The translations under genes were made by a program, and so were the position numbers. Positions 41,369 to 49,536 of a stretch of DNA of 64,000 nt are shown piece by piece. The notes beneath the pieces were generated by a model. That model was given only the letters and a program-made list of their open reading frames with translations. It had not been told where the DNA came from and did no database searches. Source of the stretch: Candidatus Izimoplasma sp. ZiA1 (GTDB lineage Bacteria > Bacillota_I > Bacilli_A > Izemoplasmatales > Izemoplasmataceae); assembly GCA_002285055.1 (NCBI GenBank), contig NQYJ01000002.1:124001-188000 (forward strand), written 5' to 3'. Each line of letters begins with the position of its first letter. The first letter of the stretch is position 1.

Positions 41369-42397
41369 ATGTTGAATAAAAAAGTAAAAAAAATTGAAAA
41401 AAAATATAAAATAGTACTTGATAACTATATACTTGTTGAAAGAAAGAAAGGACACCTTAAATATTACTATTTACTTATGCCATTATTTATTCTTAGTGTT
41501 ATTCTTAATCAATTAAATGTTGAGTTTTTTAACTTACTCACTGTTGCAATATTTGCTTTAGTTTTTCTAGCATTACCGATTTCAATGATTTATGAAGTAA
41601 TGAGTAATAAAATTATAATTACTTCAAAAGGTATGTTTTTACTTGATAAAACCGATAGAATCATTAATTTTAAATATAGTTCGATAAAAAGTGTGTTAAA
41701 GATTAATGGGACTCTACAAATTACTGATAGTCATAACAAGGTAAAAATTATAAAGTCAAAATTTAATTATGATTTTACTATTCTAGAAACTATTTTTGAA
41801 GCAAAAGGTTATTTAACACATGATGATGAATACTTAATTAGACCAATTGAAATACTAGTAACTGATAATAAACTTGTTATTGTTGAACTTGAGGATATTG
41901 AAACAGATATCCAAAAAATAGTTGGAGAACTCTATAATAATTATGATATCGTTACACCAGGTTATATAAATTATTTTGTTTTTAGAAATAGTGTTTTTGA
42001 TAAGCCGACTTTAAAAGGTAATGACTTGTATATTAAAATGAATAAAGTTGATGTAAAAGTTGATCATCCCGAGAACATTTCGCATGAAGCTATTGAAGTT
42101 AATGATGTAGTAGTTTTGTTTAAAAACATTACAGAAGCTAGATTATATGTGAAAGATCCAAATGTTAGAGGTAGCAAAAATGATTTAGTTACTAATAAAC
42201 TAGAAGAGATAATAGATTCGTTAGAAAACTGTGTTGTTAGTGATAGTTTTGTAATTGGTGATAACAAATTCCAGTACTTATTAAGTAATAAGATAATGAT
42301 GAACACATTTAATTTTACATATGAGGAAGTTATTGTAGGTTGGAATGAAACAAAAGGTCAGAGTTGGTTTCAAAAAGATGAAGTGAAATTATATTAG
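41369..42397 (+). CDS. Membrane-anchored protein with PH-like region, unknown function
   Basis: A 342-residue protein. A basic N terminus (NKKVKKIEKKYK) leads to two close helices at about residues 33-73, followed by a soluble part. Residues ~78-125 (NKIIITSKGMFLLDKTDRIINFKYSSIKSV in parts) have the strand pattern of bacterial PH/GRAM-like domains. The rest holds alternating strands and is rich in Asp/Asn/Lys, with no motif I know. ATG 41369 follows AGGAGG at a five-base distance. Single gene with its own terminator. Confidence 0.7.
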   Translation: MLNKKVKKIEKKYKIVLDNYILVERKKGHLKYYYLLMPLFILSVILNQLNVEFFNLLTVAIFALVFLALPISMIYEVMSNKIIITSKGMFLLDKTDRIINFKYSSIKSVLKINGTLQITDSHNKVKIIKSKFNYDFTILETIFEAKGYLTHDDEYLIRPIEILVTDNKLVIVELEDIETDIQKIVGELYNNYDIVTPGYINYFVFRNSVFDKPTLKGNDLYIKMNKVDVKVDHPENISHEAIEVNDVVVLFKNITEARLYVKDPNVRGSKNDLVTNKLEEIIDSLENCVVSDSFVIGDNKFQYLLSNKIMMNTFNFTYEEVIVGWNETKGQSWFQKDEVKLY

Positions 42398-42423
42398 AAG
42401 TTTCTTTGAAACTTCTTTTTTTT
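42396..42423 (+). terminator. Intrinsic terminator
   Basis: AGAAGTTTC-TTT-GAAACTTCT and eight T, directly after the stop codon. Confidence 0.9.
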
Positions 42424-42460
42424 GAATTTAAAAAGCAGTATAATTTACATAGGTGATAAT

Positions 42461-43705
42461 ATGATAAACATAAATAAAGATAAGCAAATTACAAAATTCA
42501 AATACTATGGGTTCTTGAAAAACCTAAAATTTTATGAGCCTTTTATTATTATCTACTTGTTATCTTTTGAGATATCACTCTATCAAATTGGGTTATTATA
42601 TTCTTTAAGAGAAGCAATTATTTATATTTTTGAAGTACCTTCTGGTGTTTTTGCTGATCGTTATGGAAGAAAATTAGAGTTGGTTATTTGTTTTATTTTT
42701 TATATTGCTAGTTTCTCTTTATTTTTTATTGGATCAAATTTTTATATGTTTTTAGTTGCTATGGCCTTTTATGGTTTTGGAGAAGCTTTAAGAACTGGAA
42801 CCCATAAAGCCATTATTATGCAATACCTAGAAGTTAATCATGTAAAAGAATCTAAAGGTCAAGTGTATGGTTTGACTAGATCATATTCAATGCTTGGTAG
42901 TTCATTATCTAGTTTACTTGCTATAGTTTTCTTATTTTTTATTAAAGATTTAAAATACTTCTTTTTACTAGCAATTATTCCTTATTTAGCAGATATGCTA
43001 TTAATAATGTCGTATCCTAATTATTTAAATAACAAGAGTAGCGAAGAGTTTAGTTTTAAAGAAATGTATATTGAAGGAAAAAATAGCATTAAGTATTCCT
43101 TTAGTTCAGTTAAAAGACTGAAGCTGATTTTTTCAAGTTCAGTATATAATTCCATTTTTAAGACAATCAAAGATTATTTACAACCGATAATAATTTTAAG
43201 TAGTATAAGCTTATTATCAATTGGTGGTTATACAGATGATGAAAATGCAATAATTACAGTAGCAATAATCTATATGGTTATTTATTTTATTAGCAGTATT
43301 GCATCTAAAAACTCAAACGCTATTGGTGAAAAGTTTGGTAAAGTCAGATTTTCAAATATATCATTTTTACTGTTTGCAATTGTTTTGCTTCTCTTAAGTT
43401 ATTTCCTATATAATATATACATTGTTGGTATTGGATTTATCTTATTATATATTATTACTAACTTAAGAAGACCTATTATGGTTGAGTTAGTTGGTGATGA
43501 AATCGAGAATAAGTATCGAGCAAGTGTTTTATCAATAGAAAGTCAATTAACTAGTATTATTACAATTGTAATTGCTCCTGTTTTTGGATATATTGCTCAA
43601 GAATATTCGATAAGTAGATTGTTCTTAGGTCTTGGATTGGCTTTGGTAGTTTGTTTTGTGATATTTTTGAGGGTGAAAAAGAGAGTAGAATTAAAAAGAG
43701 CTTAA
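42461..43705 (+). CDS. MFS transporter
   Basis: A 414-residue twelve-helix major facilitator. The first loop reads FEVPSGVFADRYGRKLELV in parts, a classic motif A, and the second helix pair carries GFGEALRTGTHKAIIMQYL, as in the YxaM/NreB-like or multidrug group of low-GC bacteria. ENKYRASVLSIESQLTS before helices 11-12 is another common mark. Substrate unknown. ATG 42461 with TAGGTGATAAT before it is used; the frame is open 13 codons further upstream to a TTG inside the preceding terminator, which is unlikely. Confidence 0.85.
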   Translation: MININKDKQITKFKYYGFLKNLKFYEPFIIIYLLSFEISLYQIGLLYSLREAIIYIFEVPSGVFADRYGRKLELVICFIFYIASFSLFFIGSNFYMFLVAMAFYGFGEALRTGTHKAIIMQYLEVNHVKESKGQVYGLTRSYSMLGSSLSSLLAIVFLFFIKDLKYFFLLAIIPYLADMLLIMSYPNYLNNKSSEEFSFKEMYIEGKNSIKYSFSSVKRLKLIFSSSVYNSIFKTIKDYLQPIIILSSISLLSIGGYTDDENAIITVAIIYMVIYFISSIASKNSNAIGEKFGKVRFSNISFLLFAIVLLLLSYFLYNIYIVGIGFILLYIITNLRRPIMVELVGDEIENKYRASVLSIESQLTSIITIVIAPVFGYIAQEYSISRLFLGLGLALVVCFVIFLRVKKRVELKRA

Positions 43706-43719
43706 TCGCTCTTTTTTTT
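43693..43719 (+). terminator. Intrinsic terminator
   Basis: AAAGAGC-TTAATC-GCTCTTT with eight T; the left arm lies in the last codons of the MFS gene. Confidence 0.88.
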
Positions 43720-43809
43720 GAATTCATAAAAAATACACATTTATTTCATAAGTTTGACATTCAAAGCAAATAGAATAGAAGTATATAAAAACTGAAAGGA
43801 TGATTGATT

Positions 43810-45945
43810 ATGAAAAAAGTAATGGCTTTAATAACAGTCTTTACAACTGTATTATTCTTAAGTGGGTGTGATGAGTTATTTAATAATAAGGGAGACAATC
43901 AGTTGTGGTATGACACACAATCTGAAACGTTACATGTAAGTTGGGATTTAGATGAGCCAGAGGCAGATGCTGATACTGGTGAACTACCCAATGAAGTTTT
44001 ATACCTTCAAACAAGAAGTCTAAATAGTAGCGAGTGGGAAGACGTTACTGTTGTAGATAGTTATAGTATGGATAATTTTGAATTGAATATTCGTTTTGAG
44101 GAGTTTGGTGAACAAGAGTTTAGAGTTGTTGCCAAAGATGAAGAAGGAAATATTATAAGAGAAAGTGGTTCGTACAATCTGTATATAGAAAAACCAGAAT
44201 ATCTTTATTGGTTTAATGTATGGTTTGATGAATGGAGCGGTGAACTGAGATTTGATTTTGATGTTAATCGCGAAATAGTATCTTCATTAGCATTTGAAAA
44301 ATCAAGTGATGGTGGAAATACATGGGAGTTAGTAATTGAACATGAGTTAATACAAGATGATTGGAATAATCAAGTAACTGTATACGAAACAGTAGAAGGT
44401 ACTTTTGTTTATCGAATGGTTGCGTATGATGAGCTTGATGCTAATCTTGGAAATATGAACGCTTGGAATGAAATCAGTATTAAGGTTAACACTGAAAAAT
44501 TCGTTGGTAATCCTTATATTTATCATATTGATACTTGGGTAGATGTATGGAATCAAAATGTAAATATTTGGTGGAATAGTGAAGGTGCATATAAAGAACA
44601 TGTGATTCAAAAATCCACTAATAATGAGGACTGGGTAACTATCGCAACATTACCAAGAGTTGCTCAAGCTTATAACTATCAAGAGGATGTTGATGGTGAG
44701 TATTATTATCGTGTATTAGCAGTTGATGAACTTGGAGAAACTGTTTATGAGTTATCATCAAGTAAAACAACTAGAATCAAAGTTGGAGCAGTAATTGGAT
44801 CATTAAATTCTTGGATTGATTGGGAAAGAAAAACTGCAACAATCAATTGGGATATGATGACTGAAGAAATCAGCCAAATTACATTAGAAAGACTCAATGT
44901 TGATACTGATGAAGTTGTCTTATTAGGTGAGTTTGGAAATCTGAAAAAAATGTTTGAAGATAATATTTTACCTGGTAAATATACATACACATTAAAAGCA
45001 TATAATTCTAATGGCGATTTAGTAGATGAAATGACTTCAAATGAAGTTCAGCTTGATCCACCTAATTACTTACACTATTTCAACTCAAATTATGATAGCT
45101 GGAATGGTCAAGTTCGATTTGAATTTGCCGCTGAGCAAAATAAAGTTAGTTATGTTATAATTGAAAAAACAAAAGATGGTGGTTTAAGTTATCTAGAAGT
45201 ATTAAATGAGGAATTGGTAGAAACAAATGATTATAACCTATATTTCAGTTATTATGAGTTAGAAGAAGGTACTTATAGTTATAGAATTACTTTATATGAC
45301 TCATTAGATAATGTTGTAGGCACTCAAAATTCATGGGGCGAAATTAATGTTGATTTCTCACATTTAAATTTTGAAGAACCAACTACAATATATAATCTTG
45401 ATGGAAATTATGATATTTACTCAAAAAGTGTAAACTTATGGTGGCACACTCAAGGTACTTATGAGTTCAATATGATTGAAAAATCTGTTGATGGTGTTAA
45501 TTGGGAGTTAGTAGAAAAATTACCTAGAATCTCTCAAGGATTCCGTTATAATGAAGAAGTTAATGGTGATTACCAATACCGTTTAACAATTATAAGTATT
45601 GATGATGAAGTAATTGAAACTTATTTATTACCTAGAATTATTAGAGTTGATGAGTTTGCTATCTTAGGAAACGTTCATGTATGGTATGAATGGAATAATT
45701 CTGTAAATATTAATTGGGAAGTAAAAGATTCAAATAGTTTCTATCTTGTTAAAGTTGAGAGAAGAGAAGATACTAGTGAAATATATACAGTCTTAGGAGA
45801 ATTTGGGAATTTAAAAAGATTATATGTTGATGATAGTTTATTAGAAACAGGTAATTATATCTATAAAATTACACTGTTTGATTCAGAACTAAATGAAATT
45901 GATTCTCTTGAAACATTACCTGTATATGTAGAAATTAACGAATAA
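43810..45945 (+). CDS. Large surface lipoprotein of seven Ig/Fn3-like modules
   Basis: A 711-residue lipoprotein; the signal peptide ends in LSGC with Cys20. The rest is built of ~90-105-residue beta-sandwich-like modules, each with a W-x-W or Y-x-W strand near its start (LHVSWDL, VNIWWNS, ATINWDM, VNLWWHT, VNINWEV) and a YxYR strand near its end (FVYRMVAYD, YYYRVLAVD, YQYRLTI). After module 1, the order B-C-D repeats as B'-C'-D'. The protein is very acidic and rich in Trp/Tyr, as in carbohydrate- or surface-binding adhesins. TTGACA at 43754 may belong to its promoter. ATG 43810 follows AAAGGATGATTG. Function unknown. Confidence 0.85.
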   Translation: MKKVMALITVFTTVLFLSGCDELFNNKGDNQLWYDTQSETLHVSWDLDEPEADADTGELPNEVLYLQTRSLNSSEWEDVTVVDSYSMDNFELNIRFEEFGEQEFRVVAKDEEGNIIRESGSYNLYIEKPEYLYWFNVWFDEWSGELRFDFDVNREIVSSLAFEKSSDGGNTWELVIEHELIQDDWNNQVTVYETVEGTFVYRMVAYDELDANLGNMNAWNEISIKVNTEKFVGNPYIYHIDTWVDVWNQNVNIWWNSEGAYKEHVIQKSTNNEDWVTIATLPRVAQAYNYQEDVDGEYYYRVLAVDELGETVYELSSSKTTRIKVGAVIGSLNSWIDWERKTATINWDMMTEEISQITLERLNVDTDEVVLLGEFGNLKKMFEDNILPGKYTYTLKAYNSNGDLVDEMTSNEVQLDPPNYLHYFNSNYDSWNGQVRFEFAAEQNKVSYVIIEKTKDGGLSYLEVLNEELVETNDYNLYFSYYELEEGTYSYRITLYDSLDNVVGTQNSWGEINVDFSHLNFEEPTTIYNLDGNYDIYSKSVNLWWHTQGTYEFNMIEKSVDGVNWELVEKLPRISQGFRYNEEVNGDYQYRLTIISIDDEVIETYLLPRIIRVDEFAILGNVHVWYEWNNSVNINWEVKDSNSFYLVKVERREDTSEIYTVLGEFGNLKRLYVDDSLLETGNYIYKITLFDSELNEIDSLETLPVYVEINE
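44200..45942 (+). repeat. Tandem duplication of a three-module block within the lipoprotein
   Basis: Block 1 (modules B-C-D) spans 44200-45066, block 2 45067-45942, about 289 and 292 residues. Aligned landmarks: LRFDF/VRFEF, EEGTYSYRITLYD and VEGTFVYRMVAYD, NIWWNSEGAYKEH and NLWWHTQGTYEFN, LPRVAQAYNY and LPRISQGFRY, LGEFGNLKKM and LGEFGNLKRL. The copies have diverged in DNA, so the duplication is old. Confidence 0.9.
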
Positions 45946-45949
45946 ATTT

Positions 45950-45975
45950 AAAAGTGCTCTTTGAGCACTTTTTTA
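45950..45975 (+). terminator. Intrinsic terminator of the lipoprotein gene
   Basis: AAAAGTGCTC-TTT-GAGCACTTTT with T run. Confidence 0.92.
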
Positions 45976-46050
45976 TTTTTAAAAAATAAATCTTTTATAT
46001 ATTTTAAAATATGGTATTATAATTGTGTAAATCGCAAACAGGAGAAAATT

Positions 46051-46701
46051 ATGACGAACTTAAAAGCTGATTCAAAAAAATTACCAATACTGTTTCTCGG
46101 ATATATTATATTAGCTCTAGGAATAGTATTAACTAAAAAAAGTGAATTAGGAATGGCTCCTTGGGGTGTTTTTCATCAAGGATTATCCGTGTTGTTTAAC
46201 TTAAGCTTTGGGGTTATTACTCAATTACTTGGGCTTATTATTTTAACTTTATCAGTTGTTTTACTAAAAACTAAAATCGGTATTGGCACAATTCTTAATG
46301 TGTTAGTTGTTGGTGTTTTTATTGATGCTATTGATTATTTTCTAAATTTTCAACCAGTAAATCTGATTGAACAGTCTGTAATACTTGTCTTAGGCTTGCT
46401 TACAATGACTTTTGGGAGAAGTTTATATATTAGTTCTACTTTAGGTTCTGGTCCTAGAGATGGAATGTTTGTCGGCATGAGCAACGCGTTTAATATCGAA
46501 ATAAAATATATGAAACCGATTATTGAACTCACTGTGTTAGTTATTGGATACTTACTTGGTGGTGTAGTTGGTTATGGAACAATTATATTAAGTTTAACTA
46601 GTGGATACTTTGTGCAATACTTCTTTAAACTTTTGAAGTTTGATCCTAAAACTTCTAAACAGAGTAGTATTAATGAGTACATCCTAAAAAAAGCAAAATA
46701 A
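46051..46701 (+). CDS. YczE/YitT-like membrane protein
   Basis: A 216-residue protein with five hydrophobic helices. KKSELGMAPWGVFHQGLS after the first helix and TLGSGPRDGMFVGMS in the middle are the landmarks of the YczE/YyaS family in Firmicutes, a group without firm function (YczE in Bacillus is linked to surfactin production). The true start is ATG 46051 with AGGAGAAAATT before it; the frame is open 30 codons further upstream only because of the AT-rich leader. TATAAT at 46018-46023 is the probable -10 box. Confidence 0.85.
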   Translation: MTNLKADSKKLPILFLGYIILALGIVLTKKSELGMAPWGVFHQGLSVLFNLSFGVITQLLGLIILTLSVVLLKTKIGIGTILNVLVVGVFIDAIDYFLNFQPVNLIEQSVILVLGLLTMTFGRSLYISSTLGSGPRDGMFVGMSNAFNIEIKYMKPIIELTVLVIGYLLGGVVGYGTIILSLTSGYFVQYFFKLLKFDPKTSKQSSINEYILKKAK

Positions 46702-46728
46702 AACTCTAAATTAATTTAGAGTTTTTTT
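46699..46728. terminator. Bidirectional terminator
   Basis: AAACTCTAAATT and its complement AATTTAGAGTTT join without a spacer, followed by T; it lies between convergent genes. Confidence 0.85.
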
Positions 46729-47944
46729 ATTTATCGTTATATATAAAATGTTTGTTTTCCCAAGTTCTTATATCGTATTTGTTTTCAGCGATTTTTTTAA
46801 TGTAATCTGGTAATATTGGAACTTTTCCCAGTCCTTTTGGTGCGTTCATAATATAAGTAGGGATTGCAAGCCCCGATGTATTTCCTCGTAAAAAGTCCAT
46901 TATTTCAATACCTTTTTTGAGAGAAGGAATAAAATGTTCAATTCCAATAACATTCTTACAATGGAATAAGTAATAAGGTCTAACATTTATTTTAAGTAAG
47001 CTCTGGTTTAATAAAGTCATCGTAAACTTATCATCATTAATACCTTTTAATAATACTGATTGATTGCCAATAATAATCCCAGATTTTGATAACATACTAG
47101 TTGCTTTTGCGGCTTCTAATGTGATCTCGTTATAATGATTGAACTGTGTATTTAAGTATATTGGTGAGTATCTTGAAAGCATCGAAACTAAGTCTTTTGT
47201 GATTCTTTGAGGTAAAGTAACTGGTGTTCTTGTACCTATTCGAATAATTTCAACATGATTAATCGCTCTAAGTTTCTTTAAGATATTCTCAAGTTGATTA
47301 TCACTGAGTAATAAAGCATCTCCACCGGTTAAAAGCACATCTCTTATCTCGTTATTTTGTTCAATATACTCAATTGATTCCTGAATGATATTAGGATTAG
47401 TATGTTCGTCGTGATCTTTAAAATTACGTTTTCTTTGACAATGGCGGCAATACATTGCACAAACATTTGTAACGTTTATTATTAATCTATCTGGATATCT
47501 TCTTGTAATAGATCCGGCAGGATTAGTTTTTTCCTCGTTCATAGGGTCTTTTTCACCAGTTTCATTTAATTCCATTGGTGATGGAACACTCATAAGCTTT
47601 ATTGGATCATTATCTTGATCACCAATTAATGATAAATAATATGGGGAAATTGAAAAACGATACTTCTCACTAAGCTTTCTTATGTCTGTATACTCAATTC
47701 TAGTAAGCTTGATGAGTTTATTCAAAGTATCAACATCGTCGATCCTGTTTTTCATTTGCCATTTGTAATCATCCCATTCAGACAAATTTGCATTAAAAAA
47801 TTTTAACAGTGCCTGCTTTTTCAAATTTGCACTTTCTTTTATCTGCGATTTCTTTCTTATTTGCTCCTCTTTAAATTTTTGGTAATCCTCGGTGTATTTT
47901 TTTAACTCTTGAGCTCTTTTTAATGAGATTTCTCTTGAATTCAT
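46727..47944 (-). CDS. eam: Glutamate 2,3-aminomutase (KamA-family radical SAM enzyme)
   Basis: A 405-residue radical SAM/PLP enzyme. The [4Fe-4S] cysteines are Cys162, Cys166 and Cys169 in CAMYCRHCQRKR; LTGGDALLL follows; the PLP lysine is Lys374 (PKGLGK). In lysine 2,3-aminomutase two aspartates (293 and 330) hold the substrate's amino group; here the equivalent places are Lys330 (FHCKNVIG) and Asn367 (IMNAPKG). To my knowledge these are the Lys/Asn pair (332/369) of clostridial glutamate 2,3-aminomutase, with the same spacing of 37. It would form beta-glutamate, an osmolyte. ATG 47944 follows GAGGTGATATAT; the upstream 25 codons are not likely coding. Confidence 0.82.
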   Translation of the reverse strand: MNSREISLKRAQELKKYTEDYQKFKEEQIRKKSQIKESANLKKQALLKFFNANLSEWDDYKWQMKNRIDDVDTLNKLIKLTRIEYTDIRKLSEKYRFSISPYYLSLIGDQDNDPIKLMSVPSPMELNETGEKDPMNEEKTNPAGSITRRYPDRLIINVTNVCAMYCRHCQRKRNFKDHDEHTNPNIIQESIEYIEQNNEIRDVLLTGGDALLLSDNQLENILKKLRAINHVEIIRIGTRTPVTLPQRITKDLVSMLSRYSPIYLNTQFNHYNEITLEAAKATSMLSKSGIIIGNQSVLLKGINDDKFTMTLLNQSLLKINVRPYYLFHCKNVIGIEHFIPSLKKGIEIMDFLRGNTSGLAIPTYIMNAPKGLGKVPILPDYIKKIAENKYDIRTWENKHFIYNDK

Positions 47945-48005
47945 ATATATCACCTCATGAATAGTATAACAAAAAATCATTAGTATTACAAAAAATAGAG
48001 GACTA

Positions 48006-48030
48006 TAAAAAAAGCGCAATTATGCGCTTT
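48006..48030 (-). terminator. Intrinsic terminator of the aminotransferase gene
   Basis: AAAGCGCA-TAAT-TGCGCTTT on the minus strand with seven T, between the aminotransferase and aminomutase genes, so the latter needs its own promoter or read-through. Confidence 0.88.
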
Positions 48031-49221
48031 TTATAAACTATTGTACTTTTGTAAACCTAATTTTAGAATATCCATTGCGTGTTTCATATCTTCAGAATTT
48101 AAAACATATGCGATTCTTACTTCATCTTTACCTAAACCTTCTGTTGCGTAAAATCCTTCTGCAGGAGATAACATTACAGTTTGTCCATCAACATCAAACT
48201 CCTCAAGTAACCAGATAACAAATTTTTCTGCGTCAACAACTGGAAGTTTAGCAACTACATAGAATGCTCCTGTTGGTTTTTCACAAACAACATCTTCAAT
48301 TTCACTTAAAGTTTTGAATACAATATCTCTTCTTTTTTCATATTCTTTGCGTACACCTTCGACGTAATTATCATCTAAAGTATATAAAGCAGCTGCACCT
48401 ACTTGTTCAAGAGTTGGTACACATAATCTAGCTTGAGCTAGTTTAAGAACATTTTTCATTAAGTCTTTATTTTTTGATGAAATAGAACCAATTCTAGCTC
48501 CACAAGCACTATATCTTTTTGATACACTTTCAATGATGGCAACTCTTGAAGCTACATCTTTAAATGTTCCCATTGAAATTAATTTTAGACCGTCAAAGGC
48601 AAAACCTCTATATACTTCATCACTTATTAAGAATATGTCTTTCTCAACTGCGATATCAGCTAACATTCTCAACTCATCTTTTGTGTATATAGTTCCTGTT
48701 GGGTTCCCTGGATTTGAGAATAAAATTGCTTTTGTCTTTTCTGTAACAAGATTAAGAATTGTTTCTTTATCAGGTAAATGAAAACCATTAGCAGCATTAG
48801 TAGTAATAGGTTTAATTTTTACATTAACCGCACTTGTAAACCCATTATAATTTGTATAAAAAGGTTCAGGTACTAAAATCTCATCACCTGGATCACATAG
48901 TGAAATGGCTGCGAAGATTAAAGATTCACTACCCCCATTTGTAATAATAATTTCATCATCTTCAAAATCTATATTGTCTCTCATAAAATATTTTTGAATT
49001 GCCTCTATTAAAATTGGTTCTCCTTGAGAAAAAGAGTATTTAATAACATTAGTATCAAAGTTATTTATAGCCTCCATAAAAATTTTAGGTGTTTCAATAT
49101 CTGGTTGTCCTATATTTAAATGGTAAACTTTTTTTCCTGCTTTTTTCACTTTTGTGGCAATAGGTACTAATTTTCTAACAGGTGACTCCTGCATTCCTAA
49201 AACACGGTTAGATAGTTTCAT
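48031..49221 (-). CDS. Class I/II aminotransferase (aspartate/aromatic type)
   Basis: A 396-residue fold-type I PLP enzyme of the Ib/AspC-Tyr group. HLNIGQPDIETP at the start, NGGSESLIFA, SNPGNPTGTIY, SDEVYRGF and the PLP lysine 235 in SVSKRYSACGARIG are in the expected order, and RIAYVL near the C terminus bears the carboxylate-binding arginine. It probably transfers amino groups between glutamate and aspartate or another acceptor. Its position between glutamate aminomutase and serC suggests glutamate-centred use. AAAGGAGAACGAAT precedes the ATG. Confidence 0.88.
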   Translation of the reverse strand: MKLSNRVLGMQESPVRKLVPIATKVKKAGKKVYHLNIGQPDIETPKIFMEAINNFDTNVIKYSFSQGEPILIEAIQKYFMRDNIDFEDDEIIITNGGSESLIFAAISLCDPGDEILVPEPFYTNYNGFTSAVNVKIKPITTNAANGFHLPDKETILNLVTEKTKAILFSNPGNPTGTIYTKDELRMLADIAVEKDIFLISDEVYRGFAFDGLKLISMGTFKDVASRVAIIESVSKRYSACGARIGSISSKNKDLMKNVLKLAQARLCVPTLEQVGAAALYTLDDNYVEGVRKEYEKRRDIVFKTLSEIEDVVCEKPTGAFYVVAKLPVVDAEKFVIWLLEEFDVDGQTVMLSPAEGFYATEGLGKDEVRIAYVLNSEDMKHAMDILKLGLQKYNSL

Positions 49222-49403
49222 ATTCGTTCTCCTTTATAGTTAAAAATCACACTTATTTTAACATTGGTTTTTCTTAAAATCAATATAAATAAAAAAATTA
49301 TGAAAACTCTTACAAAGTCAAAAAAATGATTTAAAAGTTTTTAATTAATAACTTATAAAAAAGAATGAAAATATTTTCATAAATATCATTTTTTTCATTA
49401 GAT

Positions 49404-49417
49404 ATTAAGCGCTTAAT
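49404..49417. promoter_or_regulatory. ATTAAGC-GCTTAAT palindrome, cre-like core
   Basis: A perfect 14-base palindrome whose central ten positions fit the WAANCGNTNW core of cre boxes while the outer bases do not. It lies 75 bases upstream of the likely -35 box of the serC promoter. Confidence 0.45.
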
Positions 49418-49459
49418 TTAGCTGTTTAAAGTAAGTAACATTTTTTTTTACTTTTTTAA

Positions 49460-49497
49460 TGAAAACGCTTGTTTTTAGACATATAAATTGTTAAAAT
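49460..49497 (+). promoter_or_regulatory. serC operon promoter with overlapping cre-like box
   Basis: TTGTTT (49469-49474), 17-base spacer and TAAAAT (49492-49497) form the promoter. TGAAAACGCTTGTT (49460-49473) covers the -35 box; its left half is perfect for cre, but the last three positions deviate. Confidence 0.6.
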
Positions 49498-49536
49498 GCT
49501 TATGGATAGATTTTTAAAAAAAGAAAGGATGATTTT

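Larger units (their letters stand above)
49222..49536. other. Divergent intergenic region (315 bases)
   Basis: Very AT-rich DNA between the minus-strand aminotransferase and the serC operon. It holds two cre-like boxes and one good plus-strand promoter, listed separately. GAAAATATTTTC (about 49367-49378) is a further small palindrome. I see no T-box, tRNA or small ORF. Confidence 0.7.

Noticed and set aside
49222..49536. T-box or other amino-acid riboswitch before serC
   Set aside because: No conserved T-box sequence or terminator/antiterminator pair is visible; promoter and start are only about 35 bases apart.
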